Shown one piece after another: positions 35,729 through 44,674 of a stretch of DNA of 64,000 nucleotides. The position numbers and the translations under genes were made by a program. The notes below the pieces were generated by a model. It was not told the origin of the DNA. It made no database searches and saw nothing but the letters and a program-made list of their open reading frames with translations. The stretch's first letter is position 1; each line of letters begins with the position of its first letter. The DNA is from a bacterium (lineage in GTDB: Bacteria; Patescibacteria; Dojkabacteria; JAKAPS01; JAJZLI01), in the NCBI GenBank assembly GCA_021846685.1, contig JAJZWL010000004.1, positions 1 to 64,000 on the forward strand, read 5' to 3'.

Positions 35729-37021
35729 ATGTATAAATTTGAAATAGAAGGACAACATCCTTTGTCTGGGGAAGTAAGTTTATTAGGTGGAAAAAATAAC
35801 GTCATTCCTATAATTTGTGCTACATTATTAACAGATCAACCTTGTATTATTAAAAATATTCCCAAAATATCTGATGTTAGAGTTTTAATAAAAATATTAA
35901 GAATTCTCGGATCAGACATAAAGTATATTACTCCTTCAGAACTTAAGATTGTTAATAAAAATTTATCTATAGATAAAGATAAAGAAAAATTAATATTTGA
36001 AAATATTCAAAAAATGAGAGGTTCTATATTATTAATAGCACCATTACTTTATAGATTTAAAAATATCTCATTTATACATCCAGGAGGGGATAAAATAGGA
36101 GGAAGAGATCTCTCTGCTCATTTTTCTGGATTCAAAAAACTTGGTGTAAATATTGAATTTACAAATACTAATTTTTCTCTTTCTGGTAATCTAAAACCTA
36201 ATTATATCTTCTTATATGAACCATCAGTTACTGCAACAGAAAATCTTCTAATGCTAAGCGCTATTATAAAAGGAGAATCAATTATTGAAAATGCAGCCTG
36301 TGAACCTCATGTAAAAGATTTATGTATAATGCTAACCAAAATGGGTGTGCAGATTGAAGGAATCGGTACAAATATTTTAAAAATTAAAGGAGATCAAAAT
36401 CTATCTGGAGTAGACTTTACAGTATCTTCAGATGAAATTGAGGCTGCAACCTATATTATATTTGCGTTAATGTCTAAAGGTGAGATAAAAATACAAAATA
36501 TAGATACATTTGTTATGAAATCAATTTTTTATGTATTTGATATGTTTAATATAAAATATACAATTGGAGATAATTATATTTATATTAAAAATAAACAAGA
36601 TTTATATTATAAAGGTAGTTTAGGATTTGGTAATTTAGGTATATATACCCATCCATATCCTGGGTTCCCTACAGATCTTCTGTCATTAGTGATATCATTA
36701 GCTACGCAAGTTAAAGGTGAAGTAATATTTTTTGAAAAAATGTATGAGAATAGAATAGATTTTGCACTAGAACTGAAAAAAATGGGTGCAACATTTAATA
36801 TACTAGATACTCATAGAATTTTAGTAAAAGGCCCAGTAAAACTTCACTCAGCTAATATTTTTTCTAGAGATATAAGATCAGGAGTTGCTTATCTTTCTGC
36901 TATGTTATCTGCATCTGGTATAAGCACTTTAACTGGTATAGAAAATATAGATAGAGGATATCCTAATATTGAAAAAACATTAGATAGTCTAAATGCTAAA
37001 GTTAAAAGAATAAAGATATGA
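35729..37021 (+). CDS. murA: UDP-N-acetylglucosamine 1-carboxyvinyltransferase MurA, Asp-type
   Basis: The 430-residue enolpyruvyl transferase starts committed peptidoglycan synthesis from UDP-GlcNAc and phosphoenolpyruvate. It has the GGKNNVIPIICATLL N-terminal substrate loop, HPGGDKIGGRDLSAH in the active-site loop and GYPNIEKTLDSLNA at the end. The catalytic Cys of the PGGC motif is Asp121 here. In mycobacterial and chlamydial MurA the same replacement is known to prevent covalent inactivation by fosfomycin. It overlaps the next gene by four bases. Confidence 0.93.
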   Translation: MYKFEIEGQHPLSGEVSLLGGKNNVIPIICATLLTDQPCIIKNIPKISDVRVLIKILRILGSDIKYITPSELKIVNKNLSIDKDKEKLIFENIQKMRGSILLIAPLLYRFKNISFIHPGGDKIGGRDLSAHFSGFKKLGVNIEFTNTNFSLSGNLKPNYIFLYEPSVTATENLLMLSAIIKGESIIENAACEPHVKDLCIMLTKMGVQIEGIGTNILKIKGDQNLSGVDFTVSSDEIEAATYIIFALMSKGEIKIQNIDTFVMKSIFYVFDMFNIKYTIGDNYIYIKNKQDLYYKGSLGFGNLGIYTHPYPGFPTDLLSLVISLATQVKGEVIFFEKMYENRIDFALELKKMGATFNILDTHRILVKGPVKLHSANIFSRDIRSGVAYLSAMLSASGISTLTGIENIDRGYPNIEKTLDSLNAKVKRIKI

Positions 37022-37794
37022 AAAAAAGTTTAAGAAAAGTTATAAAAACTATTTTATCTAAATATTCAAAATTATTAATCCTAAAACATAGAATAAAATT
37101 TATTACTATTTTTGGAAATTATAATCAAGATGTTGCAGTGGAGGGTATCTACTCAATACTTAAAGATAATGGAGTTAAGACGAGCCGTAATTATGTAGAT
37201 TTTGAAAAAGATATTGATGTTTCTTATTTTATTATAACTGATAAAGAAAATTTTACTTTTTTCGGATTCTTATATCTTTTAATAAAATATCCCATTACTC
37301 TCTTTTCTAAGAAATATGATGATAAAGTAATAATATTAAATTTATCTACTTTTAATCCAGGAGTTGTTAAATATTATTCTGAATTTATACATTCTGATAT
37401 CTTTTTACTCTTAGATGTTACTAAAAAATCTGTAATTTATGAAGATCAAATAATGAAAGATTCTCAAAAAGAAGCAATTGTTATAATCGATGGAGATACT
37501 TCTTCTAGAAAAATGATAACCTTTGATTTTAATAAAAAAATATTAAGTTTTGGTACAAATCCTAGTAATGACATAATGTATAAAACATCTGCTTCAAAAA
37601 TAGATATTACGTATAATGAGAACCATATAGAAATTCAGAATAATTTTAAAAATATAGATCCTAGAATACTTATAGCTTGTTTACTTACTAGTATTTCATA
37701 TGGAATTAGTTTTCATAATGCTGTTTCAAGTCTAGAAAAATTTTATATGCCAAATAGAGACTTTCAAAAAGTTTTTGAAAAATTCATGAAATAA
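37018..37794 (+). CDS. Degenerate MurF-like Mur ligase lacking the ATP-binding loop
   Basis: The 258-residue protein resembles the N-terminal and central parts of MurF but has lost catalytic signatures. The P-loop region expected as GxxGKT reads FGNYNQDVAVEGIYSIL. The LEMG segment reads ILNLSTFNPGVVKYY. The later SFGTNPSNDI and the ACLLTSISYGIS helix still match the family. Full MurF is over 400 residues, so the C-terminal ligase domain is largely missing. It has an intact frame, overlaps murA in ATGA and precedes murE, which suggests a maintained pseudoenzyme. Confidence 0.65.
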   Translation: MKKSLRKVIKTILSKYSKLLILKHRIKFITIFGNYNQDVAVEGIYSILKDNGVKTSRNYVDFEKDIDVSYFIITDKENFTFFGFLYLLIKYPITLFSKKYDDKVIILNLSTFNPGVVKYYSEFIHSDIFLLLDVTKKSVIYEDQIMKDSQKEAIVIIDGDTSSRKMITFDFNKKILSFGTNPSNDIMYKTSASKIDITYNENHIEIQNNFKNIDPRILIACLLTSISYGISFHNAVSSLEKFYMPNRDFQKVFEKFMK

Positions 37795-37819
37795 GTATAT
37801 TGTAGTATAGTATTAATAT

Positions 37820-39052
37820 ATGAAAAAGATATATCATTATTTGAAATCTAATGTATTGAGAGTGCCATTTATATTTGATAGATATAAATGTAAATTTATA
37901 GCAGTTACAGGTACTGATGGGAAGACGACTGTATCAACATTATTGTATGATATGATGAAGAATGAAGGATTAAAAGTGGCATGTTTTACTACAATAGGTA
38001 TAACTTATCCTGAAGGATTTATAGATACTGGGCTTCATACCACAACATTAGATACTCTTGAATTAAGAAAAAATCTTAAAAAATTTAAAAATTATGATTT
38101 TGTAATCTTAGAAACAACTTCTCATGCTATTGATCAAAATAGAATTGCTGGATTAAAATTTAGTGCTATTTTATATACTAATATAACAGAAGATCATCTA
38201 GATTATCATAAAACTTGGGATAGATATGCATATGCCAAATCTAAATTAAAAAATTATTTAACTCATTCTGGTTTTGCTGTCATTAATATGGATGATGAAA
38301 AATCATTTAAATACCTAACAAATAGATTTACAAATATAAATTGCTATACATATTCTGTATATAAAAAAAATGCAACAATTAAAGCATTTAATGTGACAGA
38401 AAACAGTTTTGATGTTAAATTGGAAAATAAGACTTACTCTTTTAAAACTAAACTTTTTGGTGAATATAACATACAAAATTCATTACTATGTATATTTACT
38501 GCATTAAAATTTGATATAAATGAATCTAGTATTCAAAAAAGTTTGCTATATCCTCCTTCAATAGAAGGTAGATTTGATGTTGTATCAAAAAAACCACTTA
38601 TTATAGTAGATTTTGCACATACTGCTAATGCAATATATAATATCTTAGAAAATTTATCTGTTCTTAAAAAAAATGGTAAAAATAGATTAATTACAATTTT
38701 TGGTGCACCAGGAGATAGAGATAAATTTAAAAGACCTGATATGGGTAAAAATGCCTCTCTTTTTTCAGATATCATAATTATAACTGAAGATGATCCTCGT
38801 TTTGATAACCCAAAAGATATCTATACAGATATTGTACAGAATATAGATACTAAACTCTTTAAAAAAAATATTAATTTATATCAAATCGACAAGAGGGCAG
38901 ATGCAATTAATTTTGCTTTAAAAATAGCACGAAAAAATGATATTATTGCAGTTTTAGGAAAGGGTCATGAAAAATCATTAGCAATCAAGGGAAAAGAAAT
39001 TCCTTGGTCAGATAAAGAATTTATTTTAAAAAAAATAAAAAATGGAAAATAA
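37820..39052 (+). CDS. murE: MurE-type UDP-N-acetylmuramyl tripeptide synthetase
   Basis: The 410-residue Mur ligase adds the third stem-peptide residue. It lacks the N-terminal UDP-binding domain of longer MurE and begins close to the P-loop FIAVTGTDGKTTVSTLL. It continues with TTTLDTLELRKNL, ETTSHAIDQNRI, YTNITEDHLDYH, EGRFDVV and GAPGDRDKFKRPDMG. The amino-acid site reads DDPRFDNP. Arg here is typical of meso-diaminopimelate enzymes, but the Asp in place of Asn leaves the substrate open. It overlaps the next ligase by 11 bases. Confidence 0.85.
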   Translation: MKKIYHYLKSNVLRVPFIFDRYKCKFIAVTGTDGKTTVSTLLYDMMKNEGLKVACFTTIGITYPEGFIDTGLHTTTLDTLELRKNLKKFKNYDFVILETTSHAIDQNRIAGLKFSAILYTNITEDHLDYHKTWDRYAYAKSKLKNYLTHSGFAVINMDDEKSFKYLTNRFTNINCYTYSVYKKNATIKAFNVTENSFDVKLENKTYSFKTKLFGEYNIQNSLLCIFTALKFDINESSIQKSLLYPPSIEGRFDVVSKKPLIIVDFAHTANAIYNILENLSVLKKNGKNRLITIFGAPGDRDKFKRPDMGKNASLFSDIIIITEDDPRFDNPKDIYTDIVQNIDTKLFKKNINLYQIDKRADAINFALKIARKNDIIAVLGKGHEKSLAIKGKEIPWSDKEFILKKIKNGK

Positions 39053-40439
39053 AAGAATACATTTTATAGGTATATGCGGAAGTGCTATGGCTCCTATTGC
39101 CGTAGAAATGAAAAATAAAGGATTTAATGTTTCAGGTTCAGATAAAGGATTTTTCCCTCCTATATCTTTATATCTTGAAAAACACAATATGGGGATCCAA
39201 CTCGGATATAAAAAAGAGCATATCACAGATGATATTAGTTTTGTTATTTTAGGAAATACTGTAGGAGAAAAGAATCCAGAATTTCTTGAAGCTAAGGAGA
39301 AAAATATACCAATATTGTCATATCCAGAACTTTTAGAACAATATCTTGTAAAAGAAAATTCAATTGTAATTACAGGTGAATATGGAAAGACAACTATAAC
39401 GTCATTTTTAGCTTTTGTATTTTCTAAGTTGAATATAAATCCTTCATATATGTATGGTGGAATATCTTTGAATCTTGATGATAGCGTAAAAATAAATGAT
39501 TCTAATTATTCAATTATTGAAGGAGATGAATATAATGCATCTCCAATAGATAAAAATTCCAAATTTCTATATTATCATCCCAAATATTTAATATTAACAT
39601 CACTTTTGTGGGATCATGTAGATTTATTCCCAAAAGAATCTGATTATATTGATTCATTTAAAAAACTTATCTTAAAATTGCCAGAAGATGGTATTCTTTT
39701 TATTAATAAAGATGATATCAGTACTAATAAAATCTATCCTATATCTAATAAAAATATAAAAATCATAAATTATTCTGTTAAAGATAAAAGTACAGAATAT
39801 TATGGTGAAATTGTAGAATATAAAGATGGTGTAATCAAATTTTTGGTTAATAATACCTATAAATTTGAAACACCTCTCTTGGGAGAACATAATATATCTA
39901 ATCTTGTTGCAGGAATATCTCTGTGTCTTACACTTGGTATTGAATACAATAATTTATATTCAGTAGTCAAAGAATTTTTAGGAGCAAAAAGAAGATTGGA
40001 AATAAGATATAGATCAGATAAACTAATTGTTATTGATGATTTTGCTCATTCTCCTTATAAAATCAAAGCTTCAATCCAAGCTGTAAAAAAAAGTTTTCCA
40101 AATTCTAATATTATCTCAATTTTCGAACCACATTCTATGAGTTCAAGAGATAAAAAAACAATACAGTGGTATGAAAATATTTTTAATAATTCAGATAAAG
40201 TTATAATTACTGATATATATAAAAAAGAAGCTTTATCAGAAATCACAAGATTAAATAGTGAAGATATAGTTAAAGTAGTAAGAAATAATGTTCAAAACAC
40301 TATATATACAAAGAATATAGATCTTATTGATTCAATAGAATCATCATTAACAGGGAATGATATAGTTTTATTTATGTCTTCTGGAAGTTTTCAAGGTATG
40401 TTAGAGAAATATGTAAATAAACTAATTAGTTCTAAATAA
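39042..40439 (+). CDS. Mpl/MurC-type UDP-N-acetylmuramate--amino acid/peptide ligase
   Basis: The 465-residue ligase starts with IHFIGICGSAMAPIAVEMK and GSDKGFFPPISLYLE (UDP-binding domain). It has P-loop ITGEYGKTTITSF, then IIEGDEYNASPIDKNSKF and LLWDHVDLFPKESDYI. These sequences fit Mpl (tripeptide recycling) better than classical MurC. No separate murC is visible, so this enzyme may perform the L-alanine addition; that is inference. It is the last gene of the plus-strand wall cluster. Confidence 0.82.
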   Translation: MENKRIHFIGICGSAMAPIAVEMKNKGFNVSGSDKGFFPPISLYLEKHNMGIQLGYKKEHITDDISFVILGNTVGEKNPEFLEAKEKNIPILSYPELLEQYLVKENSIVITGEYGKTTITSFLAFVFSKLNINPSYMYGGISLNLDDSVKINDSNYSIIEGDEYNASPIDKNSKFLYYHPKYLILTSLLWDHVDLFPKESDYIDSFKKLILKLPEDGILFINKDDISTNKIYPISNKNIKIINYSVKDKSTEYYGEIVEYKDGVIKFLVNNTYKFETPLLGEHNISNLVAGISLCLTLGIEYNNLYSVVKEFLGAKRRLEIRYRSDKLIVIDDFAHSPYKIKASIQAVKKSFPNSNIISIFEPHSMSSRDKKTIQWYENIFNNSDKVIITDIYKKEALSEITRLNSEDIVKVVRNNVQNTIYTKNIDLIDSIESSLTGNDIVLFMSSGSFQGMLEKYVNKLISSK

Positions 40440-40455
40440 GTATTGTATATTAACA

Positions 40456-41352
40456 TTAAAGACTAGATTTAAAATAGGTCATTGTTTTATCAATTCCTTT
40501 TGATATAGAAATTTCAGGAGACCAAGACAATACATTTTTTATATTAGTAATATCATTTACATGTATTTCATATACTGTGTTATTTTTAACTGCATATGAA
40601 ATATTTAATTTGAATGCTATATATCTTGCTATATTGATATTTTCGAATCCTTGCCCAGATCCTATATTGATTATCCCTGTATAAAGTGTATCAAATGAAA
40701 GTATTATTGCTCTTATAAAATCAGTAATATATAAATAATCATAAATATTGTTATTTAATATCTCTATATACTTATTTGTATATGCAGATTTTATATATGA
40801 TGAAATTATATCAGAATTTTTCCTATCATATGGTCCATATATACTGGATGCTCTAAAAATAATTATAGGGAACCCAAATTGATTAATATATTTAGTACAT
40901 ACTTTTTCTGCTTCATATTTAGTTTTTAAATAATTATTATTAGTTTGGATATCTGAATGTTCTGTAAAGGGTAGGGGATCTGTATATAATTTATAATCAG
41001 ATACATATATAAATTTTTTTAAATTTTCATAATCAATTAATTCTTGTAAAATATACTCTAATCCGGTCACATTAATTTTATAAGCCAAGTCAAAATTATC
41101 AGATTCAGTTTCATTTAAAGATGCTAGATATATTATATAATCTGGGGCAAATTTTCTAATCTCTGATAATATAGGAAATTTCAAATCTATATATATAGTT
41201 TTTATTCCTAATCCAGAAATCTCTTTATCCATATTGATCAGTTTTCCTATATGATATTCAGTGAATTTAATAATAGAATTTCTCCCTATAAATCCAGAAC
41301 CTCCTATTATTAATATTTTTTTTTCATTTCTATTTTTTGAATTAGTTGACAT
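40456..41352 (-). CDS. NAD-dependent epimerase/dehydratase (extended SDR)
   Basis: The 298-residue protein has the Rossmann motif ILIIGGSGFIGRNS, the YLASLNETES segment, the catalytic Tyr-x3-Lys in NNYLKTKYEAE, and FRASSIYGPYDR after the active site. This is the GalE/RmlB-like nucleotide-sugar epimerase pattern. The exact sugar is not determinable. It stands alone on the minus strand, converging on the cell-wall cluster and divergent from the DUF929 gene. A role in surface-glycan precursor supply is likely. Confidence 0.85.
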   Translation of the reverse strand: MSTNSKNRNEKKILIIGGSGFIGRNSIIKFTEYHIGKLINMDKEISGLGIKTIYIDLKFPILSEIRKFAPDYIIYLASLNETESDNFDLAYKINVTGLEYILQELIDYENLKKFIYVSDYKLYTDPLPFTEHSDIQTNNNYLKTKYEAEKVCTKYINQFGFPIIIFRASSIYGPYDRKNSDIISSYIKSAYTNKYIEILNNNIYDYLYITDFIRAIILSFDTLYTGIINIGSGQGFENINIARYIAFKLNISYAVKNNTVYEIHVNDITNIKNVLSWSPEISISKGIDKTMTYFKSSL

Positions 41353-41401
41353 TTTTTATTTGCATAGAGATATCTTTTTTGATAATATTACTATTATTAT
41401 T

Positions 41402-42244
41402 ATGGCTAAAAACAAGAAAGAAATAAATAGGGGGAATTTAATCTTTGTTATCATTGTAGTGGTAGTGATTTTGGTAATGGGGGGAATAATATATTTTGCA
41501 AATAACTCTGTTACAACAGTTTCCAATCATACAAAAAAGATAATAAGTTCAGATAATAAGACTGTATCTCAAAGTGTGATAAATAAGTTGGAGAATGTTT
41601 CATTAATTAGTATAAAGAAGTCTTTATCTAGTAAATCTGCTATAAAACCAATTACTCCAGTAACAGGAGAAGCAACTCTTACTAAAAATGGACTACCAAG
41701 GGTATTATATATAGGAGCTGATTTTTGTCCTTTCTGTGCAGCAGAAAGATGGGCATTAGTAGTTGCTTTGTCAAAATTTGGTACATTTACAACTCTTCAT
41801 TATATGACATCTTCCGCAAGTGATGTATATCCTTCTACTCCAACATTTACGTTTTATAAATCTGCATATACATCAAAATATATTTCATTTACACCAGTAG
41901 AGACAGCTACTAATATTCCTTCAGCAGGAGGGTATAAACCGTTAGAGTCTCCCACAAAGAATGAAAATAGTATTTTCAATAAACTAGATGCCCCTCCATA
42001 TGTAACACAGTCATCTGCAGGATCTATACCATTTGTAGATATAGGTAATACAGGATTAATAGTAGGAGCACAATATTCACCTGCAGTGTTAAAAGGTATG
42101 AATTGGACAAATATAGTTAGTTCAATTTATAGTACAAATGATAATATAGTATCTATAAAGATTCTTTCTTCAGCAGCAAGAGTAATTCAAGATATTTGTA
42201 AACTAACCAATGAAAAACCTCAAAACGTATGTTCTGAAATATAG
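41402..42244 (+). CDS. DUF929-like membrane-anchored thioredoxin-fold protein
   Basis: The 280-residue protein has a basic N-terminus, one membrane helix (about 13-33), a linker, and a domain with GADFCPFCAAERWALVVALS. C109-P-F-C112 is a thioredoxin-like CxxC centre within the pattern of DUF929, a family best known from acidophilic archaea. It is predicted to act outside the membrane as an oxidant or isomerase of protein thiols. The start at ATG 41402 avoids a TTG extension into the epimerase gene. The downstream VKOR gene overlaps by 35 bases, so the two make an obvious redox pair. Confidence 0.8.
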   Translation: MAKNKKEINRGNLIFVIIVVVVILVMGGIIYFANNSVTTVSNHTKKIISSDNKTVSQSVINKLENVSLISIKKSLSSKSAIKPITPVTGEATLTKNGLPRVLYIGADFCPFCAAERWALVVALSKFGTFTTLHYMTSSASDVYPSTPTFTFYKSAYTSKYISFTPVETATNIPSAGGYKPLESPTKNENSIFNKLDAPPYVTQSSAGSIPFVDIGNTGLIVGAQYSPAVLKGMNWTNIVSSIYSTNDNIVSIKILSSAARVIQDICKLTNEKPQNVCSEI

Positions 42245-42638
42245 CATTCCTATATTTTCAACAATAGCTATAATTATTTGTATATATCTTTTATATGTAC
42301 ATTATACTGCTATCATTGTAGCTTGCCCAGATGTTGGTATTATAAATTGTGGTAGAGTATTAACTAGTAATTATTCTGAAATTTTTAATATACCATTACC
42401 AGTTTTTGGTATAATCTATTTTGTATTCCTTCTTGTATTATCATTTCTAAAAAAAACTGAAAATATTATTTTCATCCTATCTATAATATCCCTTTTTGTA
42501 GTTGCTTTATTAGTATATATAGAATTCGGAATATTACATTCTGTATGTCTTTATTGCAGTACAATACATTTAATAGCTATAATAATCTTTTTTATAAGTC
42601 TGTATAAATATCTCTTTAGAAAAGAATTAAAGCTTTAA
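42210..42638 (+). CDS. Vitamin K epoxide reductase (VKOR)-family disulfide-generating protein
   Basis: The 142-residue integral membrane protein has four helices. The loop pair C39 and C47 lies in VACPDVGIINCGRV, and the quinone-side active site C113-x-x-C116 is in SVCLYCSTIH. Bacterial VKOR homologues reoxidise DsbA-like partners and pass electrons to quinones. The partner is almost certainly the upstream DUF929-like protein, whose gene it overlaps by 35 bases. Together they could form disulfides in the Cys-paired surface proteins encoded at 46.4-49.3 kb. Confidence 0.9.
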   Translation: MKNLKTYVLKYSIPIFSTIAIIICIYLLYVHYTAIIVACPDVGIINCGRVLTSNYSEIFNIPLPVFGIIYFVFLLVLSFLKKTENIIFILSIISLFVVALLVYIEFGILHSVCLYCSTIHLIAIIIFFISLYKYLFRKELKL

Positions 42639-42652
42639 TATAGTTGATTTAT

Positions 42653-43345
42653 ATGAATAAGTTATTCGATATCTCTATTGTCAATTCTATTGTCGATAAA
42701 TTTTACAATATTGATGGCAATGCACTGGATTCGAATAAAAATATATATACTCTAGATGAATTATTCGCAAAATTAAATGAAAATGAATGTAATCTTATAT
42801 ATTCTTTTTTATCTATTAATCCTTATGATTATGGATTTAAAGGTAAATTCTTGGGGATATTTCCAGTTCCAAAAAAGCTTGTCATCATAAAAGATCAAAA
42901 ATATATAATAGATGGGGAAGAAATGCAAATTGTACCCCAATATTGTCCAAAAGAGGTTTATATTCATTTCGTTAAAATGATTGATGAAATGGATAAAGAT
43001 ATAGGAAAAACATTACTGGTAGATTCTTGTTATAGGTCCCCTGCTAGTCAGATATTAACATTCTTATTTTTTTTGAAGTATCATGATTTCGATTTTACTC
43101 ATACTATTTCGTTAGTAGCATTTCCTGGATATAGTGAACATGGAGATCCTGTGCATCAGGCAATAGATGTAATAACTACTGAAGGTTTACCTAAGAGAGA
43201 AAATCCACAAGATTTTGAAAATACAATTGAATATAAGTGGTTAATGAATCATGCTAACAAATTTAATTTTTATTTATCTTATCCTAAAAATAATAAAGAG
43301 GGTATAGCTTTTGAACCTTGGCATTGGAAATATGTTATAAAGTAA
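42653..43345 (+). CDS. VanY-family D-alanyl-D-alanine carboxypeptidase
   Basis: The 230-residue protein has the M15B zinc-peptidase motifs SCYRSPASQ, PGYSEHGDPVHQAIDV (the SxHxxxxAxD ligands) and FEPWHWKYV (catalytic Glu and third His). Such enzymes trim the terminal D-Ala from stem peptides. No clear signal peptide or membrane anchor is seen at the ATG start, so export is uncertain. A TTG start at 42644 would add three residues. It follows the VKOR gene closely and converges on uvrC. Confidence 0.85.
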   Translation: MNKLFDISIVNSIVDKFYNIDGNALDSNKNIYTLDELFAKLNENECNLIYSFLSINPYDYGFKGKFLGIFPVPKKLVIIKDQKYIIDGEEMQIVPQYCPKEVYIHFVKMIDEMDKDIGKTLLVDSCYRSPASQILTFLFFLKYHDFDFTHTISLVAFPGYSEHGDPVHQAIDVITTEGLPKRENPQDFENTIEYKWLMNHANKFNFYLSYPKNNKEGIAFEPWHWKYVIK

Positions 43346-43351
43346 AATTTT

Positions 43352-44674
43352 TTATTTATACATTCCTTGAGATCTTAATTTTCTATGAAATGTGATAGCA
43401 AATCGATGAGATTCATCCCTAATTCTTCTTATCAAAAGATGTGATTTTTCTCTATATCCTATTAATATAGGTTCTTTTTCTCCATATTTAAATATAGCTT
43501 CCTTTTTTTTGGCAAGTCCAACAATAGGAATATCAGAGTGAAGAGTTTTTAATACTTTTTCTGCTGCATTAAGCTGGGTTTTCCCTCCATCTACAATTAT
43601 TAAATCTGGTATTTCAGAAAAACTTTTATCATTATCTGAATGAGTAAGCCTTCGTTGTAATGTTTCTGCTATCATCAATGGATCATTTGGTGTCTCTTGG
43701 CTTCTTATTTTAAATTTTCTGTAATAAGATGTATCCATATCTCCTTGTCTAAAAACAACCATAGAGGAAACAGGATATTTCCCTTGGATATTAGATATAT
43801 CATAGCATTCAACTCTCCCTGTGTTATATTTAATTCCTAAGATATTAAATAATTCTTTTAATGATTTAGTGTTATCTATCTTCTTGTTTTTTTTAAAAAT
43901 ATTTTCATCATCTCCAAAATCAACTTTAATATTTTGGGTCACATAATTTATTTGATCAATTTTCTTTTTTAACTCTCCTGCTTTTTCAAAATTTTCTTTT
44001 TTACTTTCCAAATACATTTCTTTTTCTATTTTTTTTATCATGGAATGTTTATTCCCAGATAAGAAAATCTTTATATTATTAATATTTTTCATATATTGTT
44101 TTTTATCGATAAGGCTATCACATGGGCCTGTGCATAAATTTATATCATAAAAAATACATAATCTTGATTTAGTAATATTCTGATTTTCATAAATTTTAAG
44201 GTTACAAGTTCTATATGGGAAAATCTTTCTTAAATTAGATAATAGAGCTAGTATGGTTTTTCCAGAAGGATATGGCCCATAATAAATTCCTCCATCATTA
44301 ATCTTTTCTCTGACCCTTTCTATTTTTGGGAATATATCATTTGTGATCTTTATCCAAGCATATCGTTTATCATCCTTGAGTAAAATATTGTATTTTGGTT
44401 TGTATTTTTTTATTAAATTACTTTCTAAGATTAATGCTTCTACTTCATTTGAAGTCTCTATATATGATAAATATATGGCATTAGATATTAATTTATATGT
44501 TTTTAAATTTAAATCTTTTTTATTTAAAAAATATTGTGAAACTCTTTTTCTTATTATTTTCGCCTTTCCTATATATATTATTTTTTTATTAATATCTTTA
44601 TACAGGTAACATCCAGGAGAAAATGGTAAACTTTTTAAAAAATCATTATCTAGGATTTTAATATCATCACTCAT
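43352..44674 (-). CDS. uvrC: Excinuclease ABC subunit C, C-terminally short
   Basis: The 440-residue protein has the GIY-YIG nuclease (GCYLYKD, IIYIGKAKIIRKRVSQYF), a UVR motif region (about 200-235) for UvrB contact and the RNase H-like 5'-incision domain (VECYDISNIQGKYPVSSMV, LIIVDGGKTQLNAAEKV, HRFAITFHRKLRS). Typical UvrC is about 600 residues and ends with two helix-hairpin-helix motifs. These are absent, as the protein stops shortly after the catalytic His. It overlaps gapN by eight bases on the same strand. Confidence 0.92.
   Translation of the reverse strand: MSDDIKILDNDFLKSLPFSPGCYLYKDINKKIIYIGKAKIIRKRVSQYFLNKKDLNLKTYKLISNAIYLSYIETSNEVEALILESNLIKKYKPKYNILLKDDKRYAWIKITNDIFPKIERVREKINDGGIYYGPYPSGKTILALLSNLRKIFPYRTCNLKIYENQNITKSRLCIFYDINLCTGPCDSLIDKKQYMKNINNIKIFLSGNKHSMIKKIEKEMYLESKKENFEKAGELKKKIDQINYVTQNIKVDFGDDENIFKKNKKIDNTKSLKELFNILGIKYNTGRVECYDISNIQGKYPVSSMVVFRQGDMDTSYYRKFKIRSQETPNDPLMIAETLQRRLTHSDNDKSFSEIPDLIIVDGGKTQLNAAEKVLKTLHSDIPIVGLAKKKEAIFKYGEKEPILIGYREKSHLLIRRIRDESHRFAITFHRKLRSQGMYK

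Noticed and set aside
41261..41401. N-terminal extension of the DUF929-like protein into the epimerase gene
   Set aside because: It needs a non-ATG start inside the divergent epimerase frame; ATG 41402 gives a normal basic N-terminus and membrane anchor.
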